Notes under the pieces: generated by a model
What the model was told of the DNA's origin: nothing
Database searches by the model: none
What the model saw: the letters and a program-made list of their open reading frames with translations, nothing else
Source: an uncultured Saprospiraceae bacterium
Lineage (GTDB): Bacteria > Bacteroidota > Bacteroidia > Chitinophagales > Saprospiraceae
Assembly (NCBI GenBank): GCA_938041445.1
Contig: CALISO010000050.1
Location: 1-44,467 of the forward strand
Direction of reading: 5' to 3'
Length of the DNA: 44,467 bases
Program-made: the position numbers and the translations under genes
Part shown: positions 31,901 to 36,617 of the stretch, one piece after another
How the letters are laid out: every line of letters begins with the position of its first letter
Numbering within the stretch: position 1 is the first letter of the stretch

Positions 31901-34900
31901 TCAACAGTATATGTTGCATAGCATACCTCAATATTTCCTGCCGCATCCGTAGCTGTAAACTCATAGACATATGATGCTGTGTTACCACAACCACTTATTG
32001 TATTGATTAATGTTTCTGTAACAACAATATCATCATCACAATTGTCCATCGCCATTGCAGCCCCTACTAGTGCATCTCTTGCATCTGAATTATCACAAGT
32101 CTGCGTCAGCCCAACCTCAACTTCAAGGATTTGCTCGCAGTTATCTACATCTGTAATAGTCACTAAATAAGTACCTGCTACCACACCGTTCAAGTCTTCT
32201 GTTGTATCTCCAGTTGACCATAAGAATGTATATGGTGCTGCAGCTGGATCAGTTGTTACATCGATACTTCCATCATCTAAATTCGGACATGATGAGTCAG
32301 TAGATGTTACCATATTTTCATTTTGGCAGCAAGCTGGTTGACCGTTACCACAAACAATTCTGACTGGGTCAACAAAATTATTAAACGACGTATAGATCGG
32401 GCTATCTTCCGTACCAGTCACCCAAGCCATATCTGTAATCCCACTCGTAATCAGTGGGATGAAATCAAAAGTCATGTCGCACCCAACATTACCAATTACG
32501 GTGCCATCTGTACAACAATCTATCCAACCAAAATTTGTCATTATCGTCGGGGGTACACCAGTGATTTCACCAGCATCATCAGAAAGATCAATCGTCGCGC
32601 CTGTGGGTAAGCAGAAGAAATCTAATGAACCTCTACCACCACCACCACCAGGTGCATCCATAATGACTACAAGACTAATATCACCTGTATTGGTGTCTTC
32701 ATGAAGAAAGACTAGAGTTGTATTCACTAGTTCAAAACCAGTATTAGCAGATGCAGCATTTGGACTACCATATGAATAAAATGAAACAGCACTTTCTGCT
32801 GTTTGAATCGTTGTAATCGGGAAAGATTGGTCACCTTGCGAAACTTCACAATTGCAATCCATCATCCGATTATCCTCATCTTGAATCTTGTTTACTTCTT
32901 CAAATCTTGGCTCTTCTGGAGAATCACATTCTACGGTTACGTCTACAGGACAGATAAGAGTTGGTGCCTCGCAATCTTCAACAGTTACTGTAAAATTACA
33001 AATCGTCTCATTACCGTTTGTATCAGTAGATGTCACTGTTACAGTACTCGATCCTACTTCAAAAACGTACCCTTCTATTTCTGCAGGAGCAGATGTCGAG
33101 CCATCTGGATTCCCTACACTGTATGTTAATAGAGTACTACCACAATCAGAAGTCAATGGGTTAACAGAATCATCACTTACCCAAGCACATGTACCTGGAT
33201 CATTACAAGCATTGATACTTGGAGGACAAACAAGTTCTGGATTCTGAGTATCTAATATAACAACATTTGTTGTACAAGTAGTTACATTGCCACAATCATC
33301 TGTTGCAGTAAATGTGACAACTGTGGTCCCTATTGGAAACTCTATGTTCGGTATTGGAGAAGTCTGTACAACACTCTCGATACCATTGCAATCAGTAGCT
33401 ATTGGAAGCGGTATTGCTATATTTGCCCCGCAATCATCCACGTCAACAGAGAATGTATATTCAGGCACACAAGTCAATTCTGGACCAGTTGTATCGTCAC
33501 TAATAATGATATTTGCACCATCAGATGCAGTAGCTCCACATGCTGTTGTTACTGTCCAAGTCACAGGAATTGTAATTCCACATGCATCAGTAATTGCTGT
33601 TGCATCATAGTCAGTATTCACTATTGGATTTTCAATGTCGAAGCAATTAAATACTAACATATAGTCATCTAGCCACTCTGTGACAAGTAGTGAAATATCT
33701 TGCTCACAACTCACCTCAAGGTCAGCAGGTGCTAAAACCATCGGAGCATCAGGATCTTCAATTGTGTACGTTGAAGTTAATGGCAGAGATTGGTTTCCAC
33801 AAGCGTCTATTGCCGTAAATGAGTAGGTATAGATAGTCTGAGCAGTTGTCCCAGAGCATAATTCTTGAAGATTTATCAAGGCAAATGAGATTAGAGGCGC
33901 TGAATCACAATTGTCCATTGTTGTAGCTGTCTGTGCCCAACCTTCTGGGTCTACAGGAGTTGTGCAATCTACTACCGTTGCTGCAGGAGGATTCACGGTT
34001 GGAGAAGTAGAATCAATAATTGTTACTGTCGCTACCTCTGAAATGGAATTACCACAAGCATCTTCTGCAGTGAAAGTATATGAGATAAACTCTGGACAAG
34101 TACCCGTTGCAGTACCAGCTACAGCAGAAAGTGTCACATCACCATTATCATCAACAGCAACCATCCCTCCAGATAGAGCAACCCAATTTGAAATTTCAGC
34201 GACATTACCACTCCCATCGCATTCCACAAAGAGGTCAGATGGTGGCACCATAATGACTGGTTTATTTCCATCAACTGTGATGATTGCACTCGTTGATATT
34301 GAACAACCACTTGCTGTGCTCAAGGAGTAGGTCACGACATAGTCTCCAGCAACTGTATTCATAAATGTAGCTGTTCCATCACCATTATCAGTCACTCCAA
34401 ACCCTGTAAATATTCCTCCATCATCTGCTGCTGACAAGTTAACAACTTCTCCCGCACAAACGACTTGATCATCATAGTTAATCAATGTATCGAATTCATC
34501 TGCTGATTCTACAGTGATGTCTATATCTGTCGTAACCTCACAATTGCCATCAGTATATGTATATGTCAACGTATGAGTGCCTAATCCAGCAGTGGCTGGG
34601 TTAAATGTAGTACCTGCAACTCCTGGACCTGAAAGTGTACCACCAGCAGGACTGACAGATACATCAAGTGCTTCATTTACAAGACAGATATATGTAGGAA
34701 AGAGGATTTCTGCTTCTCCTGGAATTCCACAGGTGCCATTAAGGTGGAACTCACAACCTTCCCCATCAAGGACGGTCACTGACCAACTCGTTTGACCTGG
34801 GTCCAAAGTCAAGGTAACATTCCCTCCAACTCCTGTAGTTGTGGAACTCAAGGTCCCACCAGTGGGTTGTAAAATATAATCAGGACTACCAGAAGTAGCG

Positions 34901-36234
34901 CTTGCAGCAACTGCAGCAGGAAGACCACCATCAAAACCAGTGATTGTAACAATCCCTTGATTCGTGCCTGCAGCACAGGCACAAGAAGCGACAGCTGTAA
35001 TGGGCTTTAGTAAGACAAAAGAAATGTAGTTAGTATTCTCACCACAATTGACAATTTCTCCAAAGCATGAACCGACACCAATGGGTTCAACATTACTATC
35101 ACCCCAAACTGATCCTACAACTTCAATAAGAGTGTTTGCTGGTAAATTCACCCCTCCGCTTGTCAAAGGTGCATTAGTATTCGAGTGATCTTGTATTCCT
35201 TCACAATCGTCATTGATAATCGTAACCTGCGGATTTGAGCCTGTTGAAGCATCATAGACATTCACCACATCTCCTGCTATTCCTCCATCTGTGGGATATG
35301 GATTAGCTGGATTAGGACCTCCGCCAAAATAAAAATCCAAATGATATGAACCTGTCATTGGGTTACTATCAGCATCACCGCCCGACCCTATAGGGTCATC
35401 AAACATTAGGTCTCCTAATACATCGATATTTATTGATTCGCCTTCACAGATGATATTTTCAACAGAGTTGAGAGATCCAGCTTCTGCAGTATTTTGAATT
35501 GGCCAAGTAAAAGAATGAAGGGCAACACAATTACCATCTTCGAACCCAAAAGGAGGAAGACAATCTACACCTCTTCCTGGGCCACAAGTACCATCAACTT
35601 CTGAGCCTTGAAATCCAGGAGTCCCTCCATTTGTCCGTACAGAGAATGTTATTATTCCATCTGCTGCTGCTTCAGTAAGATCTGCGGCCGGAATATTTAC
35701 TTGAAGTGGAAAGATGACATCGCACTTATCACCTTCTGGTAATCCAGTAAGATCAGATTGGGCTATAATAATGCCACATTCGTTGACGATATATGCTACC
35801 TCACATGAATTATTGAAATCTCCTCTAAGTGTTATTGTTAGAACTCCTGCTTCGCATGATTCTCTCTTGTCTGCTGTGACAGGAATATTGAAAAAAACAT
35901 CAGGGCCTTCAGTATCAAGTCCAGTATTCCCGTCATGATCACAGTATTCAGTTCCATCTTCAACTAATACCTCAGTAGCTCCTCCAACATCAGTCTGAGT
36001 AACTGTAGCAATGATATTGAGATTATTATCTCTTGTATCGATATCATCACCAATGAATACACCTCCACTACAATCGTTTATGTTAAATGGTGGTACTCCT
36101 GAATCATCACAAGAAATTGGGTCGGGGAGTTGAGCATCCAAACCTAAAGAAAATAGAGACACTATAAACACACTTACTAGAATTTTCAAAAAAGTGTGTA
36201 TGTCTCCAATGACATATTTTAAAGCTATGGACAT
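16960..36234 (-). CDS. Giant exported HYR-type repeat protein (6424 aa) with dockerin-like, cohesin-like and T9SS type A C-terminus
   Basis: One uninterrupted 19.3-kb frame. It begins with an N-terminal signal ('LKILVSVFIVSLFSLGLDAQ', about residues 15-34). Residues about 35-650 are a Cys-containing N-terminal part, including an Ig-like 'VSPAGGTLSGPGVAGTTF'. There follow about 40 HYR-like units of about 87 residues with the consensus 'ECDGxGNxxxLxxWL', an Ala/Ser-x-Asp-x-Cys step, 'FTATDxCGN' and 'FTIEDTTxP'. The units are ordered in eight-unit super-repeats, and three are interrupted by inserted domains (listed separately). Residues about 5000-6020 are a less regular Cys-rich part shared with the partial gene at 40940. 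The end has a carboxypeptidase-regulatory-like segment, a dockerin-like segment (about 6083-6150), a cohesin-like segment (about 6215-6335) and a T9SS signal ('NHPNPWKQSTKI'...'MIVIE'). Inferred role: a T9SS-exported surface or extracellular adhesin/matrix protein, very roughly 650-700 kDa, with many possible disulfides. The upstream 383 bp and flanking terminators suggest a monocistronic unit. Confidence 0.9.
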   Translation of the reverse strand: MSIALKYVIGDIHTFLKILVSVFIVSLFSLGLDAQLPDPISCDDSGVPPFNINDCSGGVFIGDDIDTRDNNLNIIATVTQTDVGGATEVLVEDGTEYCDHDGNTGLDTEGPDVFFNIPVTADKRESCEAGVLTITLRGDFNNSCEVAYIVNECGIIIAQSDLTGLPEGDKCDVIFPLQVNIPAADLTEAAADGIITFSVRTNGGTPGFQGSEVDGTCGPGRGVDCLPPFGFEDGNCVALHSFTWPIQNTAEAGSLNSVENIICEGESINIDVLGDLMFDDPIGSGGDADSNPMTGSYHLDFYFGGGPNPANPYPTDGGIAGDVVNVYDASTGSNPQVTIINDDCEGIQDHSNTNAPLTSGGVNLPANTLIEVVGSVWGDSNVEPIGVGSCFGEIVNCGENTNYISFVLLKPITAVASCACAAGTNQGIVTITGFDGGLPAAVAASATSGSPDYILQPTGGTLSSTTTGVGGNVTLTLDPGQTSWSVTVLDGEGCEFHLNGTCGIPGEAEILFPTYICLVNEALDVSVSPAGGTLSGPGVAGTTFNPATAGLGTHTLTYTYTDGNCEVTTDIDITVESADEFDTLINYDDQVVCAGEVVNLSAADDGGIFTGFGVTDNGDGTATFMNTVAGDYVVTYSLSTASGCSISTSAIITVDGNKPVIMVPPSDLFVECDGSGNVAEISNWVALSGGMVAVDDNGDVTLSAVAGTATGTCPEFISYTFTAEDACGNSISEVATVTIIDSTSPTVNPPAATVVDCTTPVDPEGWAQTATTMDNCDSAPLISFALINLQELCSGTTAQTIYTYSFTAIDACGNQSLPLTSTYTIEDPDAPMVLAPADLEVSCEQDISLLVTEWLDDYMLVFNCFDIENPIVNTDYDATAITDACGITIPVTWTVTTACGATASDGANIIISDDTTGPELTCVPEYTFSVDVDDCGANIAIPLPIATDCNGIESVVQTSPIPNIEFPIGTTVVTFTATDDCGNVTTCTTNVVILDTQNPELVCPPSINACNDPGTCAWVSDDSVNPLTSDCGSTLLTYSVGNPDGSTSAPAEIEGYVFEVGSSTVTVTSTDTNGNETICNFTVTVEDCEAPTLICPVDVTVECDSPEEPRFEEVNKIQDEDNRMMDCNCEVSQGDQSFPITTIQTAESAVSFYSYGSPNAASANTGFELVNTTLVFLHEDTNTGDISLVVIMDAPGGGGGRGSLDFFCLPTGATIDLSDDAGEITGVPPTIMTNFGWIDCCTDGTVIGNVGCDMTFDFIPLITSGITDMAWVTGTEDSPIYTSFNNFVDPVRIVCGNGQPACCQNENMVTSTDSSCPNLDDGSIDVTTDPAAAPYTFLWSTGDTTEDLNGVVAGTYLVTITDVDNCEQILEVEVGLTQTCDNSDARDALVGAAMAMDNCDDDIVVTETLINTISGCGNTASYVYEFTATDAAGNIEVCYATYTVEDTTPPALDSEAMDLIVECDGNGNVDALIGWLADNGGAVASDICNPDITWTNDFTTMLSNDCGDTGEIEVTFTATDDCGNFITTTATFMIDDTVVPEIVCPSPIVLQCGDPANDAIIEAWLASASSSDDCNEGMITNTYPDVFASDCGDTGIYTVTFTVEDACGLTADCVSTITIEDTLIPEFTIAPQDLIVECDGAGNSAAITNWLSTNGGGIAADQCDAIVDWTIVEGAPIEGCGGGSEIPYTFTITDDCGNMSVAAASVIIDDSTMPTLTVPADMLVECDGAGNSGALATWLLSASGSDDCSDVVVSSQLFNSISACGGASTMVYQFTATDECGNITQGLAEFVIEDTTPAEITCPDDLALECGDPNNNQLINAWLTSATAADLCTDGCISDACSEGFIVVTPADLGLVDDTDDQSAINVDVSAKFGLPAGSILVSASNVNTNANGTYVLSAGEAPQFTISGCQPVFIRGTHGGGISIGNTDGIVSLDGSSYTLTTTLLPGYSASDTPPAYTVTNDSSTTAQTGGFVWESNTTASAIQFTTTNSGGAYNLRLSPECPTPEELSNKISITTDFDGILPDACMGSVDVTFTATDQCGNTSTCVTAITMNDSADPFFINCPDDLTINTDVDECDGMPIFSIPVALDDCDNQVMVTQTVGPAPGEEFIVGAPIAVQFEAEDDCGNTTLCDFTITVVDSDIPNILCPSNDVVACANIGTCTWVSSGLSPTTIENCDFDVTFSVSGVTTIASGMDDVSGTTFNLGTSIVTYTILDDNGNTSTCSFNVIVEDCEIPEIICPAPMTVECDGAGNTTELAAWLATASATDNCDAVVSPMNNIFNTISGCGGTETFTYEFISIDAAGNENRCLATFTIEDTSNPVIDTDAIDETVECDGNGNTDALIGWLANNGGAVASDICGPNITWTNNYTTLLSNDCGDTGEVEVIFTATDDCGNENTTMATFTIEDTTAPEIVCPTPIVLECSDPANDAIINAWLATATTTDNCNTVSIMNNYPDVFVGECGDTGVYTVTFTATDECGLTSICEATITIEDNLNPEFLLSPQDLIVECDGLGNAGDITNWVSINGNGEGVDGCDAMVDWVAVAGATVIDCGGTSETPYTFTITDDCGNTSTAIASVIIEDTTPPTIVGPDDTTMACNPADNPGQISTLLAAFFATDVCDIAPVVTTELYNSISGCGGTSAETYLITATDACGNTSTRLFTFTIEDTDAPTLEQPDPLMLECGNPDNPSLINAWLDQFTGTDFCGGNVTVTSTWDGELVDGCGVNTLVSFNISDECGNNYDFNSTITINDTVDPYFINCPSDLTINTDVDECDGMPIFSIPVALDDCDNQVTVTQTVGPAPGEEFIVGAPIPVQFTAVDDCMNSVTCDFTITVIDADEPTILCPSNDVVACADDETCTWVSSGLAPTTIENCEYTVTYTVAGATIVASGTDDVSGTIFNLGTSVVTYMILDDNGNMATCSFDVIIEDCESPEITCPPDLTVECDGAGNTDVLAAWLTEVSATDNCDLIVIPTTNIFNTISGCGDTESFTYEFTATDAAGNEDRCLATFTIEDTTMPAIDTDASGLTVECDGNGNTDALLGWLANNGGAIATDVCGPEITWTNNYTTLLSNDCGDTGEVDVIFTATDGCGNENTTQATFTIEDTVPPVIICPDNIALECSDPANAAIIEAWLAIPTSSDDCNTVVITHNYPDVFVPACGMTGVFTVTFTATDACDLVSTCDATITIEDTTAPEITVEPMDLFVDCAGDVAGALADWLAMNGGAMGEDLCDDAPVWSNAAAIAIPACGTTTSTIYTFTLTDDCGNASSATATFGTTDTTAPVLTPPTDLVVECDGAGNTADLTAWLMTATAVDDCDATSVVTNLLFNTISVCGGGSTEVYEFTAVDDCGNVSQGLAEFTIEDTTVPAIVCPSTLVLECGDPNNDQIVIDWLAAGTATDACSGVDVTADYPGTLPAACMGSVDVTFTATDDCGNVTTCEAMITMDDTEDPYFVNCPTAPLTINVDVDVCGAFPIFSTPVALDDCDVQVLVEQTGGLAPGTEFPVGTTSLEFTATDDCGNTDICTFDIIVVDSDVPNILCPSNTVIACNNAGDCEWTSVDIGPTTSIENCPFDITYEITGELTSSGVDDASGEVFPLGLSEVCYTITDENDNTSMCCFDVLIEDCEDPMITCPTPLTIECDGLGNATDLANWLATVSATDNCDETVTITNRVINTISGCGDSEAFVYQFTAVDLAGNTSTCFETFTIEDTTMPSIDTPAMDMIVECDGIGNTAALLGWLSNNGGAIASDVCSDITWTNDYTTMFTDACAETGAIEVTFTATDACGNLNTTTATFTIEDTVIPEITAPADILLECGENDNDAIIAAWVNDFTVFDVCDVNVTVATTTVVVPDCGNTSVTTYTFTATDACANVNTDSAIVTIEDTTPPVIDPLPLDLVLECNDADNDVAIVEWLDLNGGAMATDDCGSVTWTNEAGAEEMTCGNTTNTPYTFIATDECGNFSTAIASIIIEDTTPPELVAPTNLVEECENIIVEVDDWIAMAASTDLCGTPIITAELWNTISGCGDTFTETYLFTATDECGNTSTALADYGLEDTIAPLIVTEAINMVIECNGSDNVAILLNWLNNNGGAVATDGCGDLTWSNDYGMVAAGACDGEGSITVTFTVSDECDNVSTTTATLTIEDTEAPTFEIPASDLTLECTGDVDPMNVINSWLVNVGGADAEDDCSLITYTNDFVALTNGCSPLTGSALVTFTATDACGNSDETMATVTVVDETPPTITRPATDMTVECDGAGNIAALEAWLLADGNAEADDICSPFTWDEPILVSTIVGCGQTMTFIYEFATTDDCGNESASTIASFIIEDTTSPTILPEAMSMTVECDGMGNEADLAAFLNGQGEAIAVDDCGVVVWEFDLITIEETCALTNIQTYRFTATDECGNVSTSEAIFTIEDTTAPLIVGGADMLMEECEPRGDNYPEFDFWLEDHAGATATDDCSQFTWTNDFDPDNWVFICGFSRFVDVTFTATDECGNADSFTNRFGIGDVTPPEFTFCPPPTIVDAPAGWCSSYVNFTGPLAEDACGETTVTQVDDTGLTTGDLFPVGLTILTYQAEDECGNISECEIKIIVNDFHTPPTISCPIDTMTVNDFGVCGAVIDDIAPFDVTDNCPDNLVVKYEIIQNGNIIADGFDDASGEFFPTGISTVNYQAIDQPLILITEIIQDGVITGVEIANIGPAAVDVSCLNVVREGTSPESYNLANGTCIPVGGVITQTFTNIGVGDPAGYYISLVGRVIDGVSINGYASTTYPFAGNIVGEDIIRVFICDHDFAGDFKVAASCFAGSYGFYNPELDVAADNGTKVGLQEGVPSIVECSFEVTIEDTEVPSCAMYDTLTYMTTLPQNIDGELCTTIDFVVTDDVPVGTVILSDLQVTIADAGALSGYLISPSGTTVQIFGGMCSGTADVDVTFDQNATDNLSTVLCDPLGNGLVYEPLESFKSYFNESSLGTWTLSLEKTSPGIAILDNVEFQVLTHLPYAQTDVKLDNDLEMCGAEYIWDHPVFWDNCCEGGISVEYSSEDDIVVPINGDVIGGSTATEFFAVGTTLIVYTLVDQFGNESQCSFEVEVCDVEAPVLSACPDVTLFLLEDDCLVPISSVPVPTFTDQCPGATFVFDPPLEDGLTEGVQDICVIVTDASGNESKCTFTVTVLPNPNEEPDGALACNSAINLSLGADCMEFVTADMILEGDGYGCLDDFCVTLKAEDHETIIGTSADGTNIVTEDHIGQTLIVEICENCEDGVNCCWGYVNIENKLIPEVVCPPDTIIECNMAFDPEITGMPEVTTCEQEIYITYEDDYIEQTMCNDPVATIERTWTIIDESNNQISCVQMITITDFDLETVVYPDDIILTETYTCSEIEDDPTLLHPEHTGYPLLGGIPVYETGDGLCSHFWNWDDQILFNCEGSYEIIRTWLIRDMCDPIIPFVNPIEHYQSIKVLDSSPPVFDHCPETVSINASAHDCLGDIYLNDYFPGINDACGTVKDTVITVTPGTVYQSPPNSGEYYIRDLTTGVHTVKIKAKDQCSNFAVCEFDIQVTDNSAPTVICDFDVVVGLNTLGTAKIFPESIDEGSHDACTDIFRQLYRVDSDCLNGDDLVPGDDVTFCCEDVANSPVMVVMRVWDDADLDGVFGTAGDNYNECMVPVTVQDKTIPNFQCPFDVILTCDEDYTNLAITGQPAISSVCTHLDATYEDDITDLDACNLGEITRTWTVTETGQTCVQTITLQSPDVVSEMDIVWPADLDVDFECNIDNLSPQDLPLANAYPGVVDGQCSLLGMNHTDEIFEVASGQTGCYKILRTWQILNWCVESDDGHEIYEHVQTIKVLNDVAPELIAGCDDMTIETTSQDCAGGQVVFQATATDDCTVETDFEWSYIVDYQADGNIDLEGTTDIVDEMMPVGTHQITWTVSDQCNNTDVCSALITVIDSTPPSPKCKSGLVLPLTANVAEGTETAELWAIDIDAGSDHPCGSSYTFTFSFSEDPDDDVMFFDCDDIGTQTVQLWLTDLNGNQAFCETSVIIQDNNDVAICEPSETLMATISGRIATELEVEVDLVEVSLVNGAQVEVTNDEGQFAFTEMPMGGAYIVEPFLDIDDRRGVSTLDIILIQRHILNLQPLASPYDLIAADANSSQSVTSADMVDIRKVILEIVDKFPANTSWRFIDKTHTFIDATNPWLPAPDESYQIPFLVQDMVTDFIAVKVGDVNGSYTSLAHSGDIDIRGIETQVLEYEEIEEGVFNISAESEDMLYGLQVSIEVGPGFTELTSDLPGFSTDNYTYDGQHVRISYNHIHGIANDQLTKLFQIKLAGQTQLIVSNEIANESYHGTELEVKRLSLEPLSGIAIDAIDISNHPNPWKQSTKISIVSPEETVGELTFYNNLGEVIYRQDVELEIGDNTIRITKRQLQTAGVIRYVLDIDGTQWNKSMIVIE
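17040..17215 (-). other. T9SS type A sorting domain of the giant protein
   Basis: The final about 80 residues start with 'HPNPWKQSTKISIVSP', the Pro-Asn-Pro opening typical of type A signals. They continue 'LTFYNNLGEVIYRQDVEL' and the Gly/Asn-rich turn 'GDNTIRITKRQL' before the last beta strands. The signal is recognised by the T9SS translocon; surface anchoring or release after cleavage is family knowledge. The last strands continue to the stop at 16960. Confidence 0.85.
17230..17590 (-). other. Cohesin-like beta domain
   Basis: About 120 residues containing 'MLYGLQVSIEVGPGFTEL', 'HVRISYNHIHG' and 'LFQIKLAGQTQLIVS' follow the strand order of cohesin-like domains often found before T9SS tails. 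The paralogous gene has the matching 'VYGFQFAIDYNGNDLSILG' and 'NSLAISYNTPSAVTYSN'. The fold call is an inference from this pattern. Confidence 0.5.
17785..17985 (-). other. Dockerin-like segment
   Basis: Two Ca-loop/helix halves: 'DIDDRRGVSTLDIILIQRHI' and 'DANSSQSVTSADMVDIRKVI'. The second loop has lost the Asp-Gly of the canonical DxNxDG (it reads DANSSQ), so its calcium site is weakened. The paralogue at 40940 keeps the canonical 'DVNNDGVVTAADIVDIRK'. Confidence 0.75.
21290..21665 (-). other. P-domain (proprotein-convertase-type) inserted in the giant protein
   Basis: Residues about 4858-4982 contain 'ILSDLQVTIADAGALSGYLI', then 'SPSGTTVQIFGG', 'FNESSLGTWTLSLEKT' and 'ILDNVEFQV', the strand succession of the P/proprotein domain (SPxGT, then GxWxLxV). 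It stands between HYR-type units and has no protease domain beside it, so a binding or structural role is more likely. Confidence 0.65.
21775..22262 (-). other. Inserted lamin-tail-like domain splitting a repeat unit
   Basis: The HYR-type unit runs '..FFPTGISTVNYQAIDQ', is broken by about 160 residues, then resumes 'VECSFEVTIEDTEVP'. In the aligned copy 3 the same place reads 'YTITDENDNTSMCCFDVLIE' without a break. The insert has 'LILITEIIQDGVITGVEIAN' then 'IGPAAVDVSCLNVVREG', resembling the lamin-tail domain found in many bacterial exported proteins ('EI..DG...VEL.N....VDLSG'). Confidence 0.6.
25900..27978 (-). repeat. Super-repeat copy 2 (eight HYR-type units)
   Basis: 693 residues running from 'DPYFINCPSDLTINTDVDEC' to the unit before 'DPYFVNCPTAPL'. 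The eight units are marked by their Cys motifs: TDVDEC, ACADDETC, ECDGAGN, ECDGNGN, ECSDPAN, DCAGDVAG, ECDGAGN and ECGDPNN. They occur in the same order as in copy 1. Confidence 0.85.
27979..30063 (-). repeat. Super-repeat copy 1 (eight HYR-type units)
   Basis: Exactly 695 residues from 'DPFFINCPDDLTINTDVDEC' to the next 'DPYFINCPSDL'. Long runs are identical in protein to copy 2 (for example 'PIFSIPVALDDCDNQV', 'TQTVGPAPGEEFIVGAPI', 'WTNNYTTLLSNDCGDTGEV'), while the DNA differs at many third positions. Confidence 0.9.
30205..30725 (-). other. Inserted beta-rich domain of unknown type splitting a repeat unit
   Basis: About 170 residues sit between '..AADLCTDGC' and 'ISITTDFDGILPDACMGSVD'. 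In copy 2 the equivalent point is continuous ('TATDACSGVDVTADYPGTLP'). The insert is Ser/Thr/Gly-rich and nearly Cys-free ('FGLPAGSILVSASNVNTNAN', 'TTTLLPGYSASDTPPAYTV'), unlike the Cys-rich host units. No family recognised. Confidence 0.7.
32085..32910 (-). other. Inserted segment with SprB-type repeat splitting a repeat unit
   Basis: About 275 residues interrupt a unit between 'DVTVECDSPEEP' and 'NSDARDALVGAAMAMDNCDD', which together make one ordinary HYR-type unit. The first 200 residues are an unrecognised beta-rich domain with a Gly run ('DAPGGGGGRGSLDFF'). The last 70 contain an SprB-like repeat: 'CPNLDDGSIDVTTDPAAAPY' then 'TFLWSTGDTTEDLNGV' and 'GTYLVTITDVDNC'. Confidence 0.75.
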
Positions 36235-36399
36235 AATTGTTGTATTAAGTAACCATTAATGTGATAGACGATACTAGTATCATATATCCCAAAAACAATA
36301 ACAAATTGTGGAATTTGGAAGTAAAGAGGGTTGATTGTTCTATTCTAAGCCGCACCTAACGTTATCACAAGTACCACGTTCTCACTCACTTAGACAACA

Positions 36400-36407
36400 C
36401 AAATATA
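36400..36407 (-). promoter_or_regulatory. Putative -7 element (TATATTTG) for the giant gene
   Basis: TATATTTG on the minus strand matches TAnnTTTG exactly and lies 165 bp upstream of the ATG, giving a long leader if used. No clear TTG -33 box sits at the expected 17-23 bp, where the sequence is A/T-rich. Confidence 0.3.
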
Positions 36408-36502
36408 TGTATTAATTAATATAAAATATGTAAAACCCACTATTTATACCTGCATTTAACATCGTAAAACAAGAACTGATTAATAAAAACCTAAATCTAA
36501 AG

Positions 36503-36542
36503 GCAAAAAATAAAAAAGGCTACCAATTAATTGGCAGCCTTT
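36503..36542 (-). terminator. Intrinsic terminator after the TPR gene
   Basis: The minus-strand stem AAAGGCTGCCAATT / AATTGGTAGCCTTT (one mismatch, essentially loop-closed at the AATT centre) is followed by a T-rich run (TTTTTTATTTTTT). It lies 75 bp past the stop of the TPR gene and isolates it from the giant gene downstream. Confidence 0.85.
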
Positions 36543-36617
36543 ATCGTCTTGGTTAATAAAATTGAGTAATGCCCTTTTGATTAAAAATCAAGCATTATGG
36601 TTCAGATTAATTGTTGG

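Larger units (their letters stand above)
30064..33486 (-). repeat. Super-repeat copy 0, enlarged by two inserted domains
   Basis: The same eight-unit order as copies 1 and 2 (SVDVDDC, NACNDPGTC, ECDSPEE, ECDGNGN, QCGDPAN, ECDGAGN, ECDGAGN, ECGDPNN), but 1141 residues long. Removing the two inserted segments, about 446 residues in total, brings it to the 695-residue period. Confidence 0.85.
36235..36617. other. 383-bp AT-rich intergenic region between the TPR and giant genes
   Basis: It contains the terminator of the TPR gene (36503-36542) and the leader/promoter of the giant gene, including a -7-like TATATTTG at 36400-36407. No small ORF or RNA gene was recognised; the central part (36410-36500) is almost pure A/T with short runs. 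Confidence 0.5.

Noticed and set aside
22700-33500. Regularly spaced similar DNA blocks that might suggest a CRISPR array or tandem satellite
   Set aside because: The period is about 260 nt, in frame, with differences at third positions; it is explained by protein repeats.
17000-36000. Many plus-strand open frames of 60-180 codons opposite the giant gene, such as 26261-26791, rich in Ser/Val with 'SSIVNVA..PQSSVAVNVT' patterns
   Set aside because: They recur with the period of the HYR units and are the antisense reading of the repeated 'TATDCGN..ATFTIEDTT' codons; they lack start signals and known domains.
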